Both the position numbers and the translations under genes were made by a program. Shown in pieces: positions 45,337-56,703 of a stretch of DNA of 64,000 nt (positions are counted from its first letter, which is position 1; every line of letters begins with the position of its first letter). The notes beneath the pieces are model-generated. The model was given only the letters and a program-made list of their open reading frames with translations. It was not told where the DNA came from and searched no databases. This DNA is from Bathynomus jamesi (Eukaryota > Arthropoda > Malacostraca > Isopoda > Cirolanidae), in NCBI GenBank assembly GCA_023014485.1, contig JAJOZX010008848.1, forward strand, positions 23,501 to 87,500, in the 5' to 3' direction.

Positions 45337-48300
45337 GAGGTCCAGGGCATCTCCGACAGGATCAGTTTATCAAGAGAAAAATGAAGTAAAGTCTTCCGAG
45401 GAAATTTCACAGATAGTAAAGCTGCCTCTTTCTTTAGAAAGTGAAAATATTCACTGTCACTTGACTAAATTAAAGGCGCAAAATGAGGAATTAGTGAGAT
45501 GTAGAACTAATAACTTTATATCTGGAGTGAGCTCTTTTGGAATGAAAGAATATGCAGTACAGTGTAATAATGACCCTAATGCAATTATTATTTCTCCTTT
45601 CTCAAAACTCAGAAACGCTACTCCATCACCTCGTGAAAATTACTTTGACTTAAAGATGACTTCTCCAAGCTCATTTGATGAGAATGTTCAACCTCATGGT
45701 AGTATGCCTATTAAGGCAAATACTTTTGATGATGGTAAACACCACTCAAATTCTCTCGCAATAAATAGGCCTATATGTTTTAGTTCCGTATTTAAAGAAA
45801 ATGATATGAACATTTTCCAGAATTTAGTTTCAAAGGATAATGAATATACGCCTATCTGTCAGAATGATGATAGTAACAAAACTATAGATGATGTGAAAGA
45901 ACTTAATTCATTAAATAATTACCAAACCAATCCAACATTTGGAGAAGAAATCACTCGACAAGGTATTGTGAAAGAATATCCAGAGAAATTGTGCAATAAG
46001 TTTGTCAGGAAAGGTTATGTAAAAAAAAATTGTGCTAATACTTACAGCGAAACTAACCTCCAGGATAATTTAACCAGCCCATTGCCTCTTTCATCCGATC
46101 AAATAAGTAAGCCAAGTAAAGTACCAGTAACTTTATCAATATCTGGAGAATTTATATTTATCCACCATAATTTGAAGAACACAACACTAACCAACCATCT
46201 CCCCAATCCAACTACAGCACCATTGACTGATTCTGAAGAACTTGAACTTTCGTATAACTTTCACAGTGAAAATAACCCAAAACAAAGTTGTGATACAAAG
46301 TACAGTATCAAGGATAAAGATCCTTCACAAACTCATTCACATCAAGAAAATAATAATAATGGGAGATGTGTTCGAAATTATTCTAATCAAGAATATTCAC
46401 TTCCCAATTCTCATGTTATAACTGAAAACATTTCTAGGAATGAAAGTTGTGTTTTCACTTCGACCAAAGACGGTGCGAGTGGTGGCTGCGTGGAAGACGG
46501 TGCGAGTGGTGGCTGCGTGGAAGACGGTGCGAGTGGTGGCTGCGTGGAAGACGGTGCGAGTGGTGGCTGCGTGGAAGACGGTGCGAGTGGTGGCTGCGTG
46601 GAAGACGGTGCGAGTGGTGGCTGCGTGGAAGACGGTGCGAGTGGTGGCTGCGTGGAAGACGGTGCGAGTGGTGGCTGCGTGGAAGACGGTGCGAGTGGTG
46701 GCTGCGTGGAAGACGGTGCGAGTGGTGGCTGCGTGGAAGACGGTGCGAGTGGTGGCTGCGTGGAAGACGGTGCGAGTGGTGGCTGCGTGGAAGACGGTGC
46801 GAGTGGTGGCTGCGTGGAAGACGGTGCGAGTGGTGGCTGCGTGGAAGACGGTGCGAGTGGTGGCCGCGTGGAAGACGGTGCGAGTGGTGGCCGCGTGGAA
46901 GACGGTGCGAGTGGTGGCCGCGTGGAAGACGGTGCGAGTGGTGGCCGCGTGGAAGACGGTGCGAGTGGTGGCCGCGTGGAAGACGGTGCGAGTGGTGGCC
47001 GCGTGGAAGACGGTGCGAGTGGTGGCCGCGTGGAAGACGGTGCGAGTGGTGGCCGCGTGGAAGACGGTGCGAGTGGTGGCCGCGTGGAAGACGGTGCGAG
47101 TGGTGGCCGCGTGGAAGACGGTGCGAGTGGTGGCCGCGTGGAAGACGGTGCGAGTGGTGGCCGCGTGGAAGACGGTGCGAGTGGTGGCCGCGTGGAAGAC
47201 GGTGCGAGTGGTGGTCGCGTGGAAGACGGTGCGAGTGGTGGTCGCGTGGAAGACGGTGCGAGTGGTGGCCGCGTGGAAGACGGTGCGAGTGGTGGCCGCG
47301 TGGAAGACGGTGCGAGTGGTGGCCGCGTGGAAGACGGTGCGAGTGGTGGCCGCGTGGAAGACGGTGCGAGTGGTGGCCGCGTGGAAGACGGTGCGAGTGG
47401 TGGCCGCGTGGAAGACGGTGCGAGTGGTGGCCGCGTGGAAGACGGTGCGAGTGGTGGCCGCGTGGAAGACGGTGCGAGTGGTGGCCGCGTGGAAGACGGT
47501 GCGAGTGGTGGCCGCGTGGAAGACGGTGCGAGTGGTGGCCGCGTGGAAGACGGTGCGAGTGGTGGCCGCGTGGAAGACGGTGCGAGTGGTGGCCGCGTGG
47601 AAGACGGTGCGAGTGGTGGCCGCGTGGAAGACGGTGCGAGTGGTGGCCGCGTGGAAGACGGTGCGAGTGGTGGCCGCGTGGAAGACGGTGCGAGTGGTGT
47701 CCGCGTGGAAGACGGTGCGAGTGGTGTCCGCGTGGAAGACGGTGCGAGTGGTGTCCGCGTGGAAGACGGTGCGAGTGGTGTCCGCGTGGAAGACGGTGCG
47801 AGTGGTGTCCGCGTGGAAGACGGTGCGAGTGGTGTCCGCGTGGAAGACGGTGCGAGTGGTGTCCGCGTGGAAGACGGTGCGAGTGGTGTCCGCGTGGAAG
47901 ACGGTGCGAGTGGTGTCCGCGTGGAAGACGGTGCGAGTGGTGGTCGCGTGGAAGACGGTGCGAGTGGTGGTCGCGTGGAAGACGGTGCGAGTGGTGGTCG
48001 CGTGGAAGACGGTGCGAGTAGCTCCATGGGGGAGAGCGTAAATTGTTCCATGGAAGGAAATGCAAGTGCTTCTGTGGAAAACATAGCTGAAAATATTATA
48101 AATGGTTTAAGCAATGAAAGCGGAAATGCATCACCTGAAGAATGCGTGAATAGTTTGAATAAGAAAAAAATGTTCGCGTGTGAAAACTTAAATTGTTCAC
48201 GTAAGACACCATGTGATGAAACGTGCGAGTCTAAAGCACTTTTAATAGAAAATGAAAAACTTGAAAGCAGTAAGTCATTTGAAAGCACTTCATCCGCCGA

Positions 48301-50413
48301 TTCAGTGAAAATGTTGGATAAAATCTTCATTAAAGACTCCAAACATGAAACATGCTATCCGAAGAAAGTAACATGTATTCAGAATCATTACGAAGTACTT
48401 TCTGAAAATGAGAAACAATCTAGTTTTTCTATTTTAAGTGAAGTAAATTATTCTAAATTAATTTCTCACACTGTACAAAATTTAAGTGAAGAAAATTTAC
48501 AAACCTCGGATAATTTTGACAAAAACTCTCTTGACTCGCCGTTGGCAAATGATAAAACTGCATCTAAATTAGATAAAAGTTTTTCTAATGACGTTAATTT
48601 GGCTGGGTGCCTATTTTCTTCTCCAAATGCTCGTGAAGATGACGATTATGATAATGATAACCTAAGTCCATTTGCGGATGAAAGTAATGAAATAAGTGGA
48701 GACACTGTACTTAGTAGTACTGGTACAGCTAGTAAACCAGTCATTCATTATAGGTCCAATAATGATGGTTCTCTACATTCCAACCAAAACCTTCCTGTGG
48801 ATGAATATCAAGCTATAAAAACTTTAGGAAGACTGTTAATTCCCATACCCATCCGTAATCTGCCCCGAGTTACTGTAAATTTGAAACGTGTTGATGCAGC
48901 TACAAATAAACAGAAACCTAAAACCAAGAAAGGCTGGCGAAGAGTGAGAGATAAATTAAGGAAAAAACGTGTCTATTTACCTCTAGAATGCTTAAATGAA
49001 TTCGACACTTCTGCCATGCGAAAACTTGGCATAAGTAAGACTGTTATTAAAGCAGTTACGAGTCAGGGAATAATTTTGCGTAATAGTGTTCAGGGGACTG
49101 ATTGTGAAAATAGTGAAGTTATTAATAATTGGAATGCAAATGAAAACTCGAAATTAAATAATCGGGAGAAAAAGCAAAATTGGAAACATCATAAAGATAT
49201 AGACTCGAAATACTCGGTAATCAATAGTTCAAATGCAGTTATAGGTAAGGCATCTAAAATTCTATCTAAACCCAATGAAAATAATAATGATAATGTAGAC
49301 GAGGTTCACACGTGTGAAATACAGTCTCCTTTACATTCCCCTGAACTTACATTTGAATGCAGTAAAGATAATTCTTTTGAAAACTTAACTGATAATGTAC
49401 GTGAAGGTTTTAAAAGTAAAACTGAGAAAGTAAGTCTTTGCAGTAAAAGAACAGCTCCAAAAATCAAATCAAAGATAAACACAGACGAAACGGGGAATGT
49501 GAAAAAGAGAACATCTTTGTCTGATAATCAATGCATGAAGAATGATAAGCCAGCATCTCCAAAGCCAAAAAGCAAAAGGACCAAATACGAAGTTGTAGCG
49601 CAGAGTTGTCCACCTGAAATTGAAATTGTGAACGTGATTCAAACAAGGAATAAAAACGGAAGTATTAAACAGGAACTAGATATCCAAGAGAGAGAAACTA
49701 CCCCAAAAAGATGTACAAAGAATTTGAGAGATCCTGCATTAGACGAGGTAGAAAATAGAAAAACAAACGAGAGATTGGAATCTATAGGAAATACTGAACA
49801 TTCAAATGAGGAGGAGGGTAAACTACAGGAAGGGATGATGTGTGAAGTACGAGAAACCAAATTATCACATGATGAATCGGGGATAAGCAACTCTGAATCA
49901 AGCGCAACAAATTTCCTCGAGAATGAGATGAATGTATTAAATAGTGAAGTTAAAAGTATGCCTAATGCAAATGAAAAAGTTGAAAGTGAAGCTAAAGAAA
50001 TTTTTCGTGTAGCTATTAACAGAATACCTTCTCCAAAACCTCCAAATGAATACGTTTATACAAGTAAACTTACATCACCATGCAATGAATACGTTTATAC
50101 AAGTAAACTTACATCACCATGCAATGAATACAATTTGAGTATGACTTTGGTGAATCCCCCTTCGAACTCTAATTTAGATTGGTGCGGACAAAGTCAAATA
50201 GAATTGCCAAAACCATTTACTGAAAGAAATAAATATGAACAAAGTGACCTTAATACAACATCACAGCAGAATCTAGGAGATAGTCTTACCAAGATCATGG
50301 AAAATCCATGGGTTGCACAAAACGTGCAAGAAGGTATATATGCCTATAAAAACAATCAGGATTTAAGTTCTGTACAAAACAAAGATATTAAATGCATAAT
50401 GAAAATGACTATG
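44521..50413 (+). CDS. Giant exon of an unrecognised disordered protein with a 57-copy repeat
   Basis: About 1,960 residues are open on the plus strand except for one frameshift near 45,035-45,050. The part from 44,521 ends NLIKETNKGYL-stop, while the next frame is open from 45,023 and continues ...NAALNERRKS. The protein is rich in Ser, Asn, Lys and Glu, with an Asp-10 run (45,304-45,333), a 57-copy DGASGG(C/R)VE repeat (46,469-48,007) and a basic region (KKGWRRVRDKLRKKR, near 48,940) after a conserved-looking TLGRLLIPIPIRNLPRV segment. Basic clusters suggest a nuclear protein. It ends at ATG|gtaagt (50,414), a strong donor. The function is not recognised. It may be the 5' part of the gene continuing at 54,680. 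Confidence 0.7.
46469..48021 (+). repeat. 27-bp coding minisatellite, 57 full copies
   Basis: The unit is gacggtgcgagtggtggc plus (t/c)gcgtggaa, encoding DGASGG(C/R)VE. Units 1-14 have Cys at position 7 and later units have Arg. Units 46-54 have Val in place of the second Gly, and units 55-57 return to Gly-Gly-Arg with a silent change. A partial 58th unit follows. The blocks of identical variants show spread by unequal exchange. The GC content is far above that of the surrounding exon. Confidence 0.97.
50043..50124 (+). repeat. 39-bp tandem duplication in the exon
   Basis: The 13-residue unit NEYVYTSKLTSPC occurs twice in a row near the end of the giant exon, with identical DNA. A third NEY starts the following sequence. 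Confidence 0.9.
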
Positions 50414-50588
50414 GTAAGTGCTATATAATTATATTGAGGTGTTGCTGGTTAGCAGCTTTGCCTCGTCTTTAATTTTAAATTAGCTCCTGTACCTTCACTG
50501 TACAGATAGGGTACTAGGTAGTTTTGATTTATAAGTTTAAAACTCATTATAAAGCAGATAACCAAAAACTACCATAGTAAGATTGAAA

Positions 50589-50660
50589 GGCCAAAAGGAA
50601 AAAGTCTGCTACATGCCATGTCCTTGAAACAGCATGTAGCAGACTTTCCCCTTTTTTCCC
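50589..50660. repeat. Short hairpin (miRNA-like or fold-back)
   Basis: The arms aaagtctgctacatgc (50,601-50,616) and gcatgtagcagacttt (50,632-50,647) are perfect complements around a 15-nt loop, and the flanks pair imperfectly for some bases more. The size and loop would suit a microRNA precursor, but a tiny fold-back element is equally possible. Confidence 0.5.
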
Positions 50661-51203
50661 TTCAATTGTGGTGGTGGTGGTCTGGAAAAGGGCTTCTTAA
50701 TTGAACAAAACTTTGATGCTAACGCAATTGTTGGCAGTAGGATTACTACTGACCTATGTAGGCCTATGCATGTGTACACTTCCCACATTCAACGTGTTAG
50801 TGACAGGACAGGAAAATGGTAGCGTGGTCAGAAATAAGTTATTTTGTATTATCACTGGGTTTCAGGGAAAAAAAATAGTTAGTCAAAATAGTTGCCGCTG
50901 CCTTGTGAGAAATAAGCAAGACAGTACCAAATGTTTTGTAACTACCCGAAAAAGATTATTAAATTTTAAAAAATGGATTAGCAGTAAAAACTTTTAACTT
51001 TTAAACCAAAAATGCATCCTCCTTTAACTATAAAAAAAAAAACTATTGGCAGTTCTCCCAGTCATGAAAACTAGCAAATAAAAATTAGTGAGATTGTACA
51101 GTCACATTAGACAATTTAATAATTATTTATCGAAAGAGAGACTGCCACCCTGTAGTTACGTCTTCTGAACATTAGTTTAAATTAGCACTTACTATTTTAT
51201 ATG

Positions 51204-51279
51204 CAGGGTGGGCCAAGATAAAGTAGCCATATTTCTTTTAATAAAACTAAGTGGGGCTACTTTATCTTAGGCTACCCTG
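51204..51279. mobile_element. 76-bp MITE
   Basis: The ends cagggtgggccaagataaag and ctttatcttaggctaccctg are imperfect complements covering most of the element. The 6-mer tatatg lies directly outside both ends, so the duplication is either 6 bp or TA within it. Confidence 0.8.
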
Positions 51280-51332
51280 TATATGCGATAGCTTTTGGAA
51301 CACGTTATGAAATGTTAAATTTTTACTTACAG

Positions 51333-51455
51333 TATATGACTATACCCATTATGCAGTGGAGGGAGATGATGAGCGGGAAAAATGGCTGAGTATGGAAAAC
51401 TCGGAAGAAAACATCAGTGAAAATGTTTCATCGAGTGAAAATAAAATAAAGGGAG
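51333..51455 (+). CDS. Possible small exon (acidic)
   Basis: An open stretch between acceptor-like tacttacag and donor-like gtaaaa encodes YDYTHYAVEGDDEREKWLS followed by MENSEENISENVSSSEN. Its composition resembles the giant exon and the CCCH exon. The phase (needs one base from upstream, leaves one) fits neither neighbour directly. It is a candidate only. Confidence 0.25.
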
Positions 51456-52319
51456 GTAAAATAACGTTTGTGTATGTTCCCGGTTTCTTCAAACTTCGAA
51501 GAGACTGGAGTTAAGTTTTTAGTTAATTCTTTATCCCAATCCCGAGCTAGACAGTGAAACTGCAAGTGTTTCAGCAATTGCTTGAACCTTAACCGATCAT
51601 TGTGTTATATCTTTTATCAAGTAATAATAGCATTTAGATGCGGTATTTCGGCTACGTCGAAGTTGTTTGATCCTTTCGTAGTTAGGCTTAGAATTTCGTG
51701 CAATAATAATAATAACGTGCCTGTAAAATAAATTTGCTGTCAGTCATTTTGAATTGATATATTTGTCGCATGTAAATATTTGTTATAGAGCATTGAAGAT
51801 TGTGTAAAGCATTTTTATGGAGTCAGTAGAAGTAGTAGTACGCCGTAACTTTGCCTTCATTGTCATTGTTCTTGTGAACATTTTACAAAATTATATCATC
51901 ACTGGACCGTTTGTTTTTCATATTCTGAAAAGTTGGAAAGTGTAAAGCAATCGTGGACATTCACTTAAAAGTCGAGGGTAACTTTCTTTAATTTCAAGCT
52001 TTTTTACTCTACATTTTGGGATCTCTTCGTACTGATACTAAAAAGCAAATTGTCAGCATATTAAATTTAGTTGTTTAACGCTCGACTGTTCGGGTTATTT
52101 CTCGCTCACACAAAATTAAACAGATTGGGGTCCTCCCTGACCCCACGATATTGGTTGAGGGTTAAGGAGCTGTGCTCGGATATTTATGAATGAAATCAGA
52201 GTTTGTGTGTATGTGCGCGTGCGATCAGATTTATGAGCTATATGACACTTTTCACTGTGGGGCAGTCAAGAGAAAACTTTATCAGAAAATAAGTGCACCA
52301 TTGTAGTTATATACTATTA

Positions 52320-52390
52320 GGCCGGCCGTACACAGAATCGTCTTGCTATTCGAGTCGTCAGTCGTGAGTCGATCCTGTGTGCGGCCGGTC
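52320..52390. mobile_element. 71-bp PIF/Harbinger-type MITE
   Basis: The TIR ggccggccgtacacagaatcg is complementary to cgatcctgtgtgcggccggtc, and TTA lies on both sides (52,317-52,319 and 52,391-52,393). A 3-bp TTA/TAA duplication is typical of Harbinger elements. Confidence 0.75.
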
Positions 52391-53929
52391 TTAAAGGAAT
52401 GAATGTGCAGTGAATAATTTGTGATCCTTTTCTTTATGTAAGTAGGCTATATTGCTTGATTTTTTGAAGCCTTTCTTTCGTTCATTGCTTCGAATTTATC
52501 GGCCTTTTTTATATAATAATAATAATTTCAAATTATAATTGATAATTAATAGAGGGCTATTGTTTTTCAACCAAAATACAGCGGGTTCACCCGTTTTGAC
52601 GGAATTTTAGTTTGAAATAATATAGGGCAAAGCAGAAAATGTATTTTTTTTTTTGCCTACGGTATATCATATTTAATATCTTCAATTTATCAGCTTCAGG
52701 GTCGGTAGCCAGATTTGATGATGAACATTCTTCTTCCAGTTTTGATGACGATATTCTTTCAATATGCGCCGGAGACCTCAGAGACTTCCTGTAAGATTTC
52801 ATTATTCGCACATTTTTCAGTTTTTTTCTCTTGAACACCGAAGTATTTCGTATTTGTAATTTTATATAAATACATAAAGCATCGACAGCTTAGCATTCAC
52901 TTTACGATTCAGTCCATTTTTTTTATCACCGTGATACAGTTCCGGTTTGTAAATTGTCGAACTCCGACAATGATTTTGTGTACAAAGATTTCGGTGATGA
53001 AATGTTTCCCCTGGCTCTTCCTTGCTGGTATCATGGCTAGGATTTCGTGTTAAACTGTAGGTCCCTCTCGGTAAGAGAGTTTGTTTGTTTAAACAACAGA
53101 TTTAATTTCCCCAAAACAAAGTTCAAAATTTTTAGTACGACTTCATTAATTTTCACCTTCCGAAATGCTGAAAATTTGTATGGTTTATCTCAATTAGGCT
53201 AAACTCTAATTGCCTTTTTAAGTTCATTTTTAAAAATTATGAAAATTGATATGTGGATATGATTAGGCCTACTAATATGTATAAACTTTGGTGTTGCTTT
53301 ACATTATTGTTGCGTTACCCTTCCCTTCGTCGTCGTAAACTTTCCTAAATGTATTAAGTGTTTGTATCATTCTGATTATTTACATTTTTTGTGAAAATTA
53401 TGTAGGTAGTACATATTTATTGTGCAAATTATTTTTAAAAAATGAAGACGTATTTTTTCTAATTTAAGCTTTTGTGGCACAGATTTTTGGAGTTAGAATC
53501 ATTTTGGTGTTGTGGTGGCAAAGAAATATGAAATTTAAAACATCATTCAGATTTTTAAAATTATTGAAATGCTTATGAATGGAGAACTTAAGCTCAAATT
53601 TTTATGCAAATAGAAGGGGACTTATTTTTTGTCTTGAATCTGTGCACTTCGTTTTTGAGAGTGCGTTCTTGAATGTAAATTCTTTCTTTGGGTTGTCCAG
53701 GGTGAAATCTCTGAATTTTTAAAATCACTTACTCACTCACTATCATCTAGTGGTCAACCCATTTCTCATTCTCCATGGGGTGGGCAGAACGCTTGAGCTC
53801 GGAACTGAACACGTTCAATTACTCGCATAAGGATAAATAAGGGATCACTGGTGGGAATGAAGCACCACAACAACTTTGGGGATCCAGTGTTTTACTTTTC
53901 ATGACAAGGTTTGGGATGTACCCCTAGTG

Positions 53930-54160
53930 TAGTGTTTCCCAACTGGGGTCCCGCAAAAAATGACAAATATAAGTAACTGAAAAAAAAATTTCACGATTTA
54001 TTACTTCCATGCGGAAACTGTATAAACTCAATTTGAAGTAAGGTGGTGTTGAAGGAGGCGTGCACTGGATGTTGAGCATTGGGAACTAAAATTGTACGAC
54101 TGCCGCAAACGAATAAATGGCATTGGGGCGTTTTCAGCAAAAAATTATTGGGAACCATTG
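53930..54160. mobile_element. 231-bp hAT MITE
   Basis: The left end tagtgtttcccaactgggg and the right end ttgggaaccattg are imperfect complements. The flanking 8-mers ccctagtg and ctctagtg match at 7 of 8 bases. Confidence 0.7.
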
Positions 54161-54679
54161 CTCTAGTGCTATGTCAGGTAAAATCAACGCCTCCATTTCC
54201 TCATCTCTCAAACCACTTCCACTCGTCTCTGTTTCTCGTTAACTCTTTTGCCAGATTTGTAATATTAACCCTGTGTTTATTCATACATTTATTTATTATA
54301 TCGTTGCACGTTTTACGCCATCTACCTCTTCTCACGCCTGAACACTGGCTATTATACCTTTTTCACAATTTTTTTTACTCCATTTCGTATTTATTTAGTG
54401 AAAGTATTAATGTCAGATTTACAGGATTTTTATAGTGTGTTGTGGGGGGGGGGGTATTTTTAAACTGTCGGCTTACCCCGTCTTGACGGTTTTCTAGTTT
54501 AAGGTTTAACTTTCAATTTGCCTCAAAAATGGATTGTCATACATACATTTGAAGAGTTTATACGACTTTAAAATCATGCATTAAAAGCGTATTTTAATTT
54601 CAAATTATGCCATTCAGTTGTGTTTATAATAACACTTAATAGAAAGTGGTAATTATTGTTTTTAATACCTCTATCACAG

Positions 54680-55484
54680 AGATAGCGAAATGGAAGATGG
54701 AAATAATGGTAGTGTCCAGTGTTCTCCCAAAAGCAGTTCAGTGACTGAAGCTGATCAGGAAGAAGAAAAGATCTTCGAAAACGGAAGAAAAAGAAAGGAC
54801 AAAAGCGAAACTTTACCATTAAAAGAAAACAAAAAGGCAAACGAAACTACTAAAAAGAAAAGAAAAGCGAGGAAGATTACTATGAGTACGTCTGAAGACA
54901 CGGAAACTCGTAAAAACTTAGCTCAAACTCCCGCACCACAAAATCCAATCAAAGAAAATGATTTTTCCGAAAATCCAGATTCTAAAATTGATGATACAGT
55001 TACCTCGGGCATACATTCTTGCGAAGTTGATACTAATTCCGCGGTAAGCGTTTCTCCGGCATTTCCAAATACGAATCCACAAGATTACTCCAGATCCCTT
55101 TGTTCTCCTAAGATTATAACTACCCCCGAGAAGAAGGAAGTCGGCAATGGCAGTGAAAGTTCGGGCTTCTCGAGTAGTGTGAGGTCTGTTATTGGAGAAG
55201 AGATATCTCCGAATTCTCTTTCAGAGAGGGAGCAGAACAGCACAGATTCTCCTTTCAATGGAAGCGATTTTTCAGCAACGCAATTAAGAAACTCACGTTG
55301 TCTTTTAAATCAAAATCGTCTTCCTTATGGCTCATTGTCCGAAATTTTTCAAGCTTGTGATGATAAGGCTGACGGTGATTGGACTTCTGAGCTGTTTCCG
55401 TGTCCTCCGCTTCAGAAAGGTCATTGCTACAAATTCTTCATGGAGAACAGATGTTTTCTGAACAGATGCAGTTTCTCACACACT
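54680..55484 (+). CDS. Exon with a C-terminal CCCH zinc finger
   Basis: After a tctatcacag acceptor the exon is open for about 268 codons. The N-terminal part is acidic and then strongly basic (KRKDK, KKKRKARK, likely nuclear localisation). A Ser/Thr/Pro-rich middle follows. The last 20 residues carry a CCCH finger, C-x8-C-x4-C-x3-H (GHCYKFFMENRC...CSFSH). The exon ends at a gtaagt donor in phase 0. CCCH fingers usually bind RNA. The next exon in phase is 59,929. The ATG at 54,690 could be a start if transcription begins here. A TOPAZ1-like identity is possible but unproven. Confidence 0.7.
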
Positions 55485-55636
55485 GTAAGTGACTTCTAAC
55501 TCTGAGTTAGACTTATAAGATTTTAAATGTTTTTTTCATCAATGAACTTCAAGAATAATTGGTAAATTTTACTACAGAATTAGCCTCATGGAGACATAAA
55601 TAGACATTACTTATGTTCTTATATGGACACCCTGTG

Positions 55637-55643
55637 TATATAT

Positions 55644-55692
<49 letters not shown>

Positions 55693-55705
55693 TATATATA
55701 TATAC
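55637..55705. repeat. (TA)n microsatellite
   Basis: An almost uninterrupted TA tract with two single-base slips follows the mariner-end-like sequence acaccctgtg. Confidence 0.9.
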
Positions 55706-55937
55706 ATTACAGACACTATATAAAAGCAAGTTGTGTGCGAGTTTTGTCTGTCCGTTAACTTTTGAGTCTCTAAAAACAGCTGAATCTTTTTAAAAATAGG
55801 ATAATAGGAAAAAACGTTGACGGAATAATTTTGGATTTGGTCATTTTCATTACTTTTTTATAAGAGTTCAACACGTTTGTTTTTGAAAATTTTCAATGGG
55901 ATTTGTGTTTATAAATGAAAACCATATTAATATATGT

Positions 55938-56462
55938 GTGACCAGCCCCCCCCCCCCCTCCAAGATTACTGTGCCCAAAGGCCCCAGCACCGCAATAAAA
56001 CTAGAAAAGAACGCAGCCATGAAAATCTTGATCTTCACATTGTGTCAAGATTTGTGAAGCTTAAGATTTTCATGACTAGTTTTATCGACCAAATAATCGA
56101 ATCCGCAGTAATTGGGAAAAGAACGCAGCCATGAAAATCTTATGCTTCACATTGCCGCCTTTAATAATAATAATAATAAAAAAAAATAATTTGGTTCAAA
56201 GTAAAATTCTACTATTAAGCAACTGTTATCATATCTGTACTCCAGCCCCCAAATTACTGGGCCCGAAGGCCCCAGCATCGCCTGTAGGGCCCTGCTTAGC
56301 TAATTCAGCTCCTCTTAGAGACCCAAAAATCTTAAGCTTCAAAAATCTTGACACAATGTGAAGCTCAAGATTTTCATGGTTGCGTTTTTTTCTAGTTTTA
56401 TCGCGGTGCTGGGGCCTTCGGGCCCAATGATTGGTTGGGGTGGGGTTGCTGGTCACGCACAT
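55938..56462. repeat. Fold-back built from CR1 3' UTR sequence
   Basis: The arms 55,938-56,070 and about 56,330-56,462 are close inverted copies, sharing tgaccagc, ggccccagcaccgc, aaaactagaaaa and gaagcttaagattt. The same sequence occurs once in the 3' UTR of the CR1 element (about 574-700). A further partial copy lies at 56,108-56,155. Confidence 0.75.
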
Positions 56463-56544
56463 ATTTTCGTTCATTATTCATCACCCCCCTCCTCTATATG
56501 AAGTGTAGTCGAAATCAGTTCAGAAACGTAAATTTTTTTTTTCT

Positions 56545-56572
56545 GCAGACAGAGAGAGAGAGAGAGAGAGAC
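56545..56572. repeat. (GA)n microsatellite
   Basis: About 13 GA dinucleotides. A (TA)n tract follows at 56,645-56,690, directly before the mariner. Confidence 0.9.
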
Positions 56573-56638
56573 TTTTTCGGTGAGTTATAGTAGTAATACA
56601 ATCAGCCCACCCCAAGCAAGTGCTGAGCATAACAGCTA

Positions 56639-56693
<55 letters not shown>

Positions 56694-56703
56694 TACATAT
56701 ACT

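Larger units (their letters stand above)
50414..54679 (+). other. Intron or intergenic interval after the giant exon
   Basis: It starts with a canonical donor and contains a hairpin, three small MITEs and mostly AT-rich DNA. One short exon-like stretch is at 51,333-51,455. A coding-like minus-strand stretch lies at 52,600-52,845. I could not place an exon joining the giant exon to 54,680 in phase. Confidence 0.4.

Noticed and set aside
46411..48342. 643-residue minus-strand ORF and several 520-540-residue ORFs over the 27-bp array
   Set aside because: They exist only because the repeat unit lacks stops in every frame. The plus-strand frame is the one that continues for kilobases on both sides with normal composition and a splice donor.
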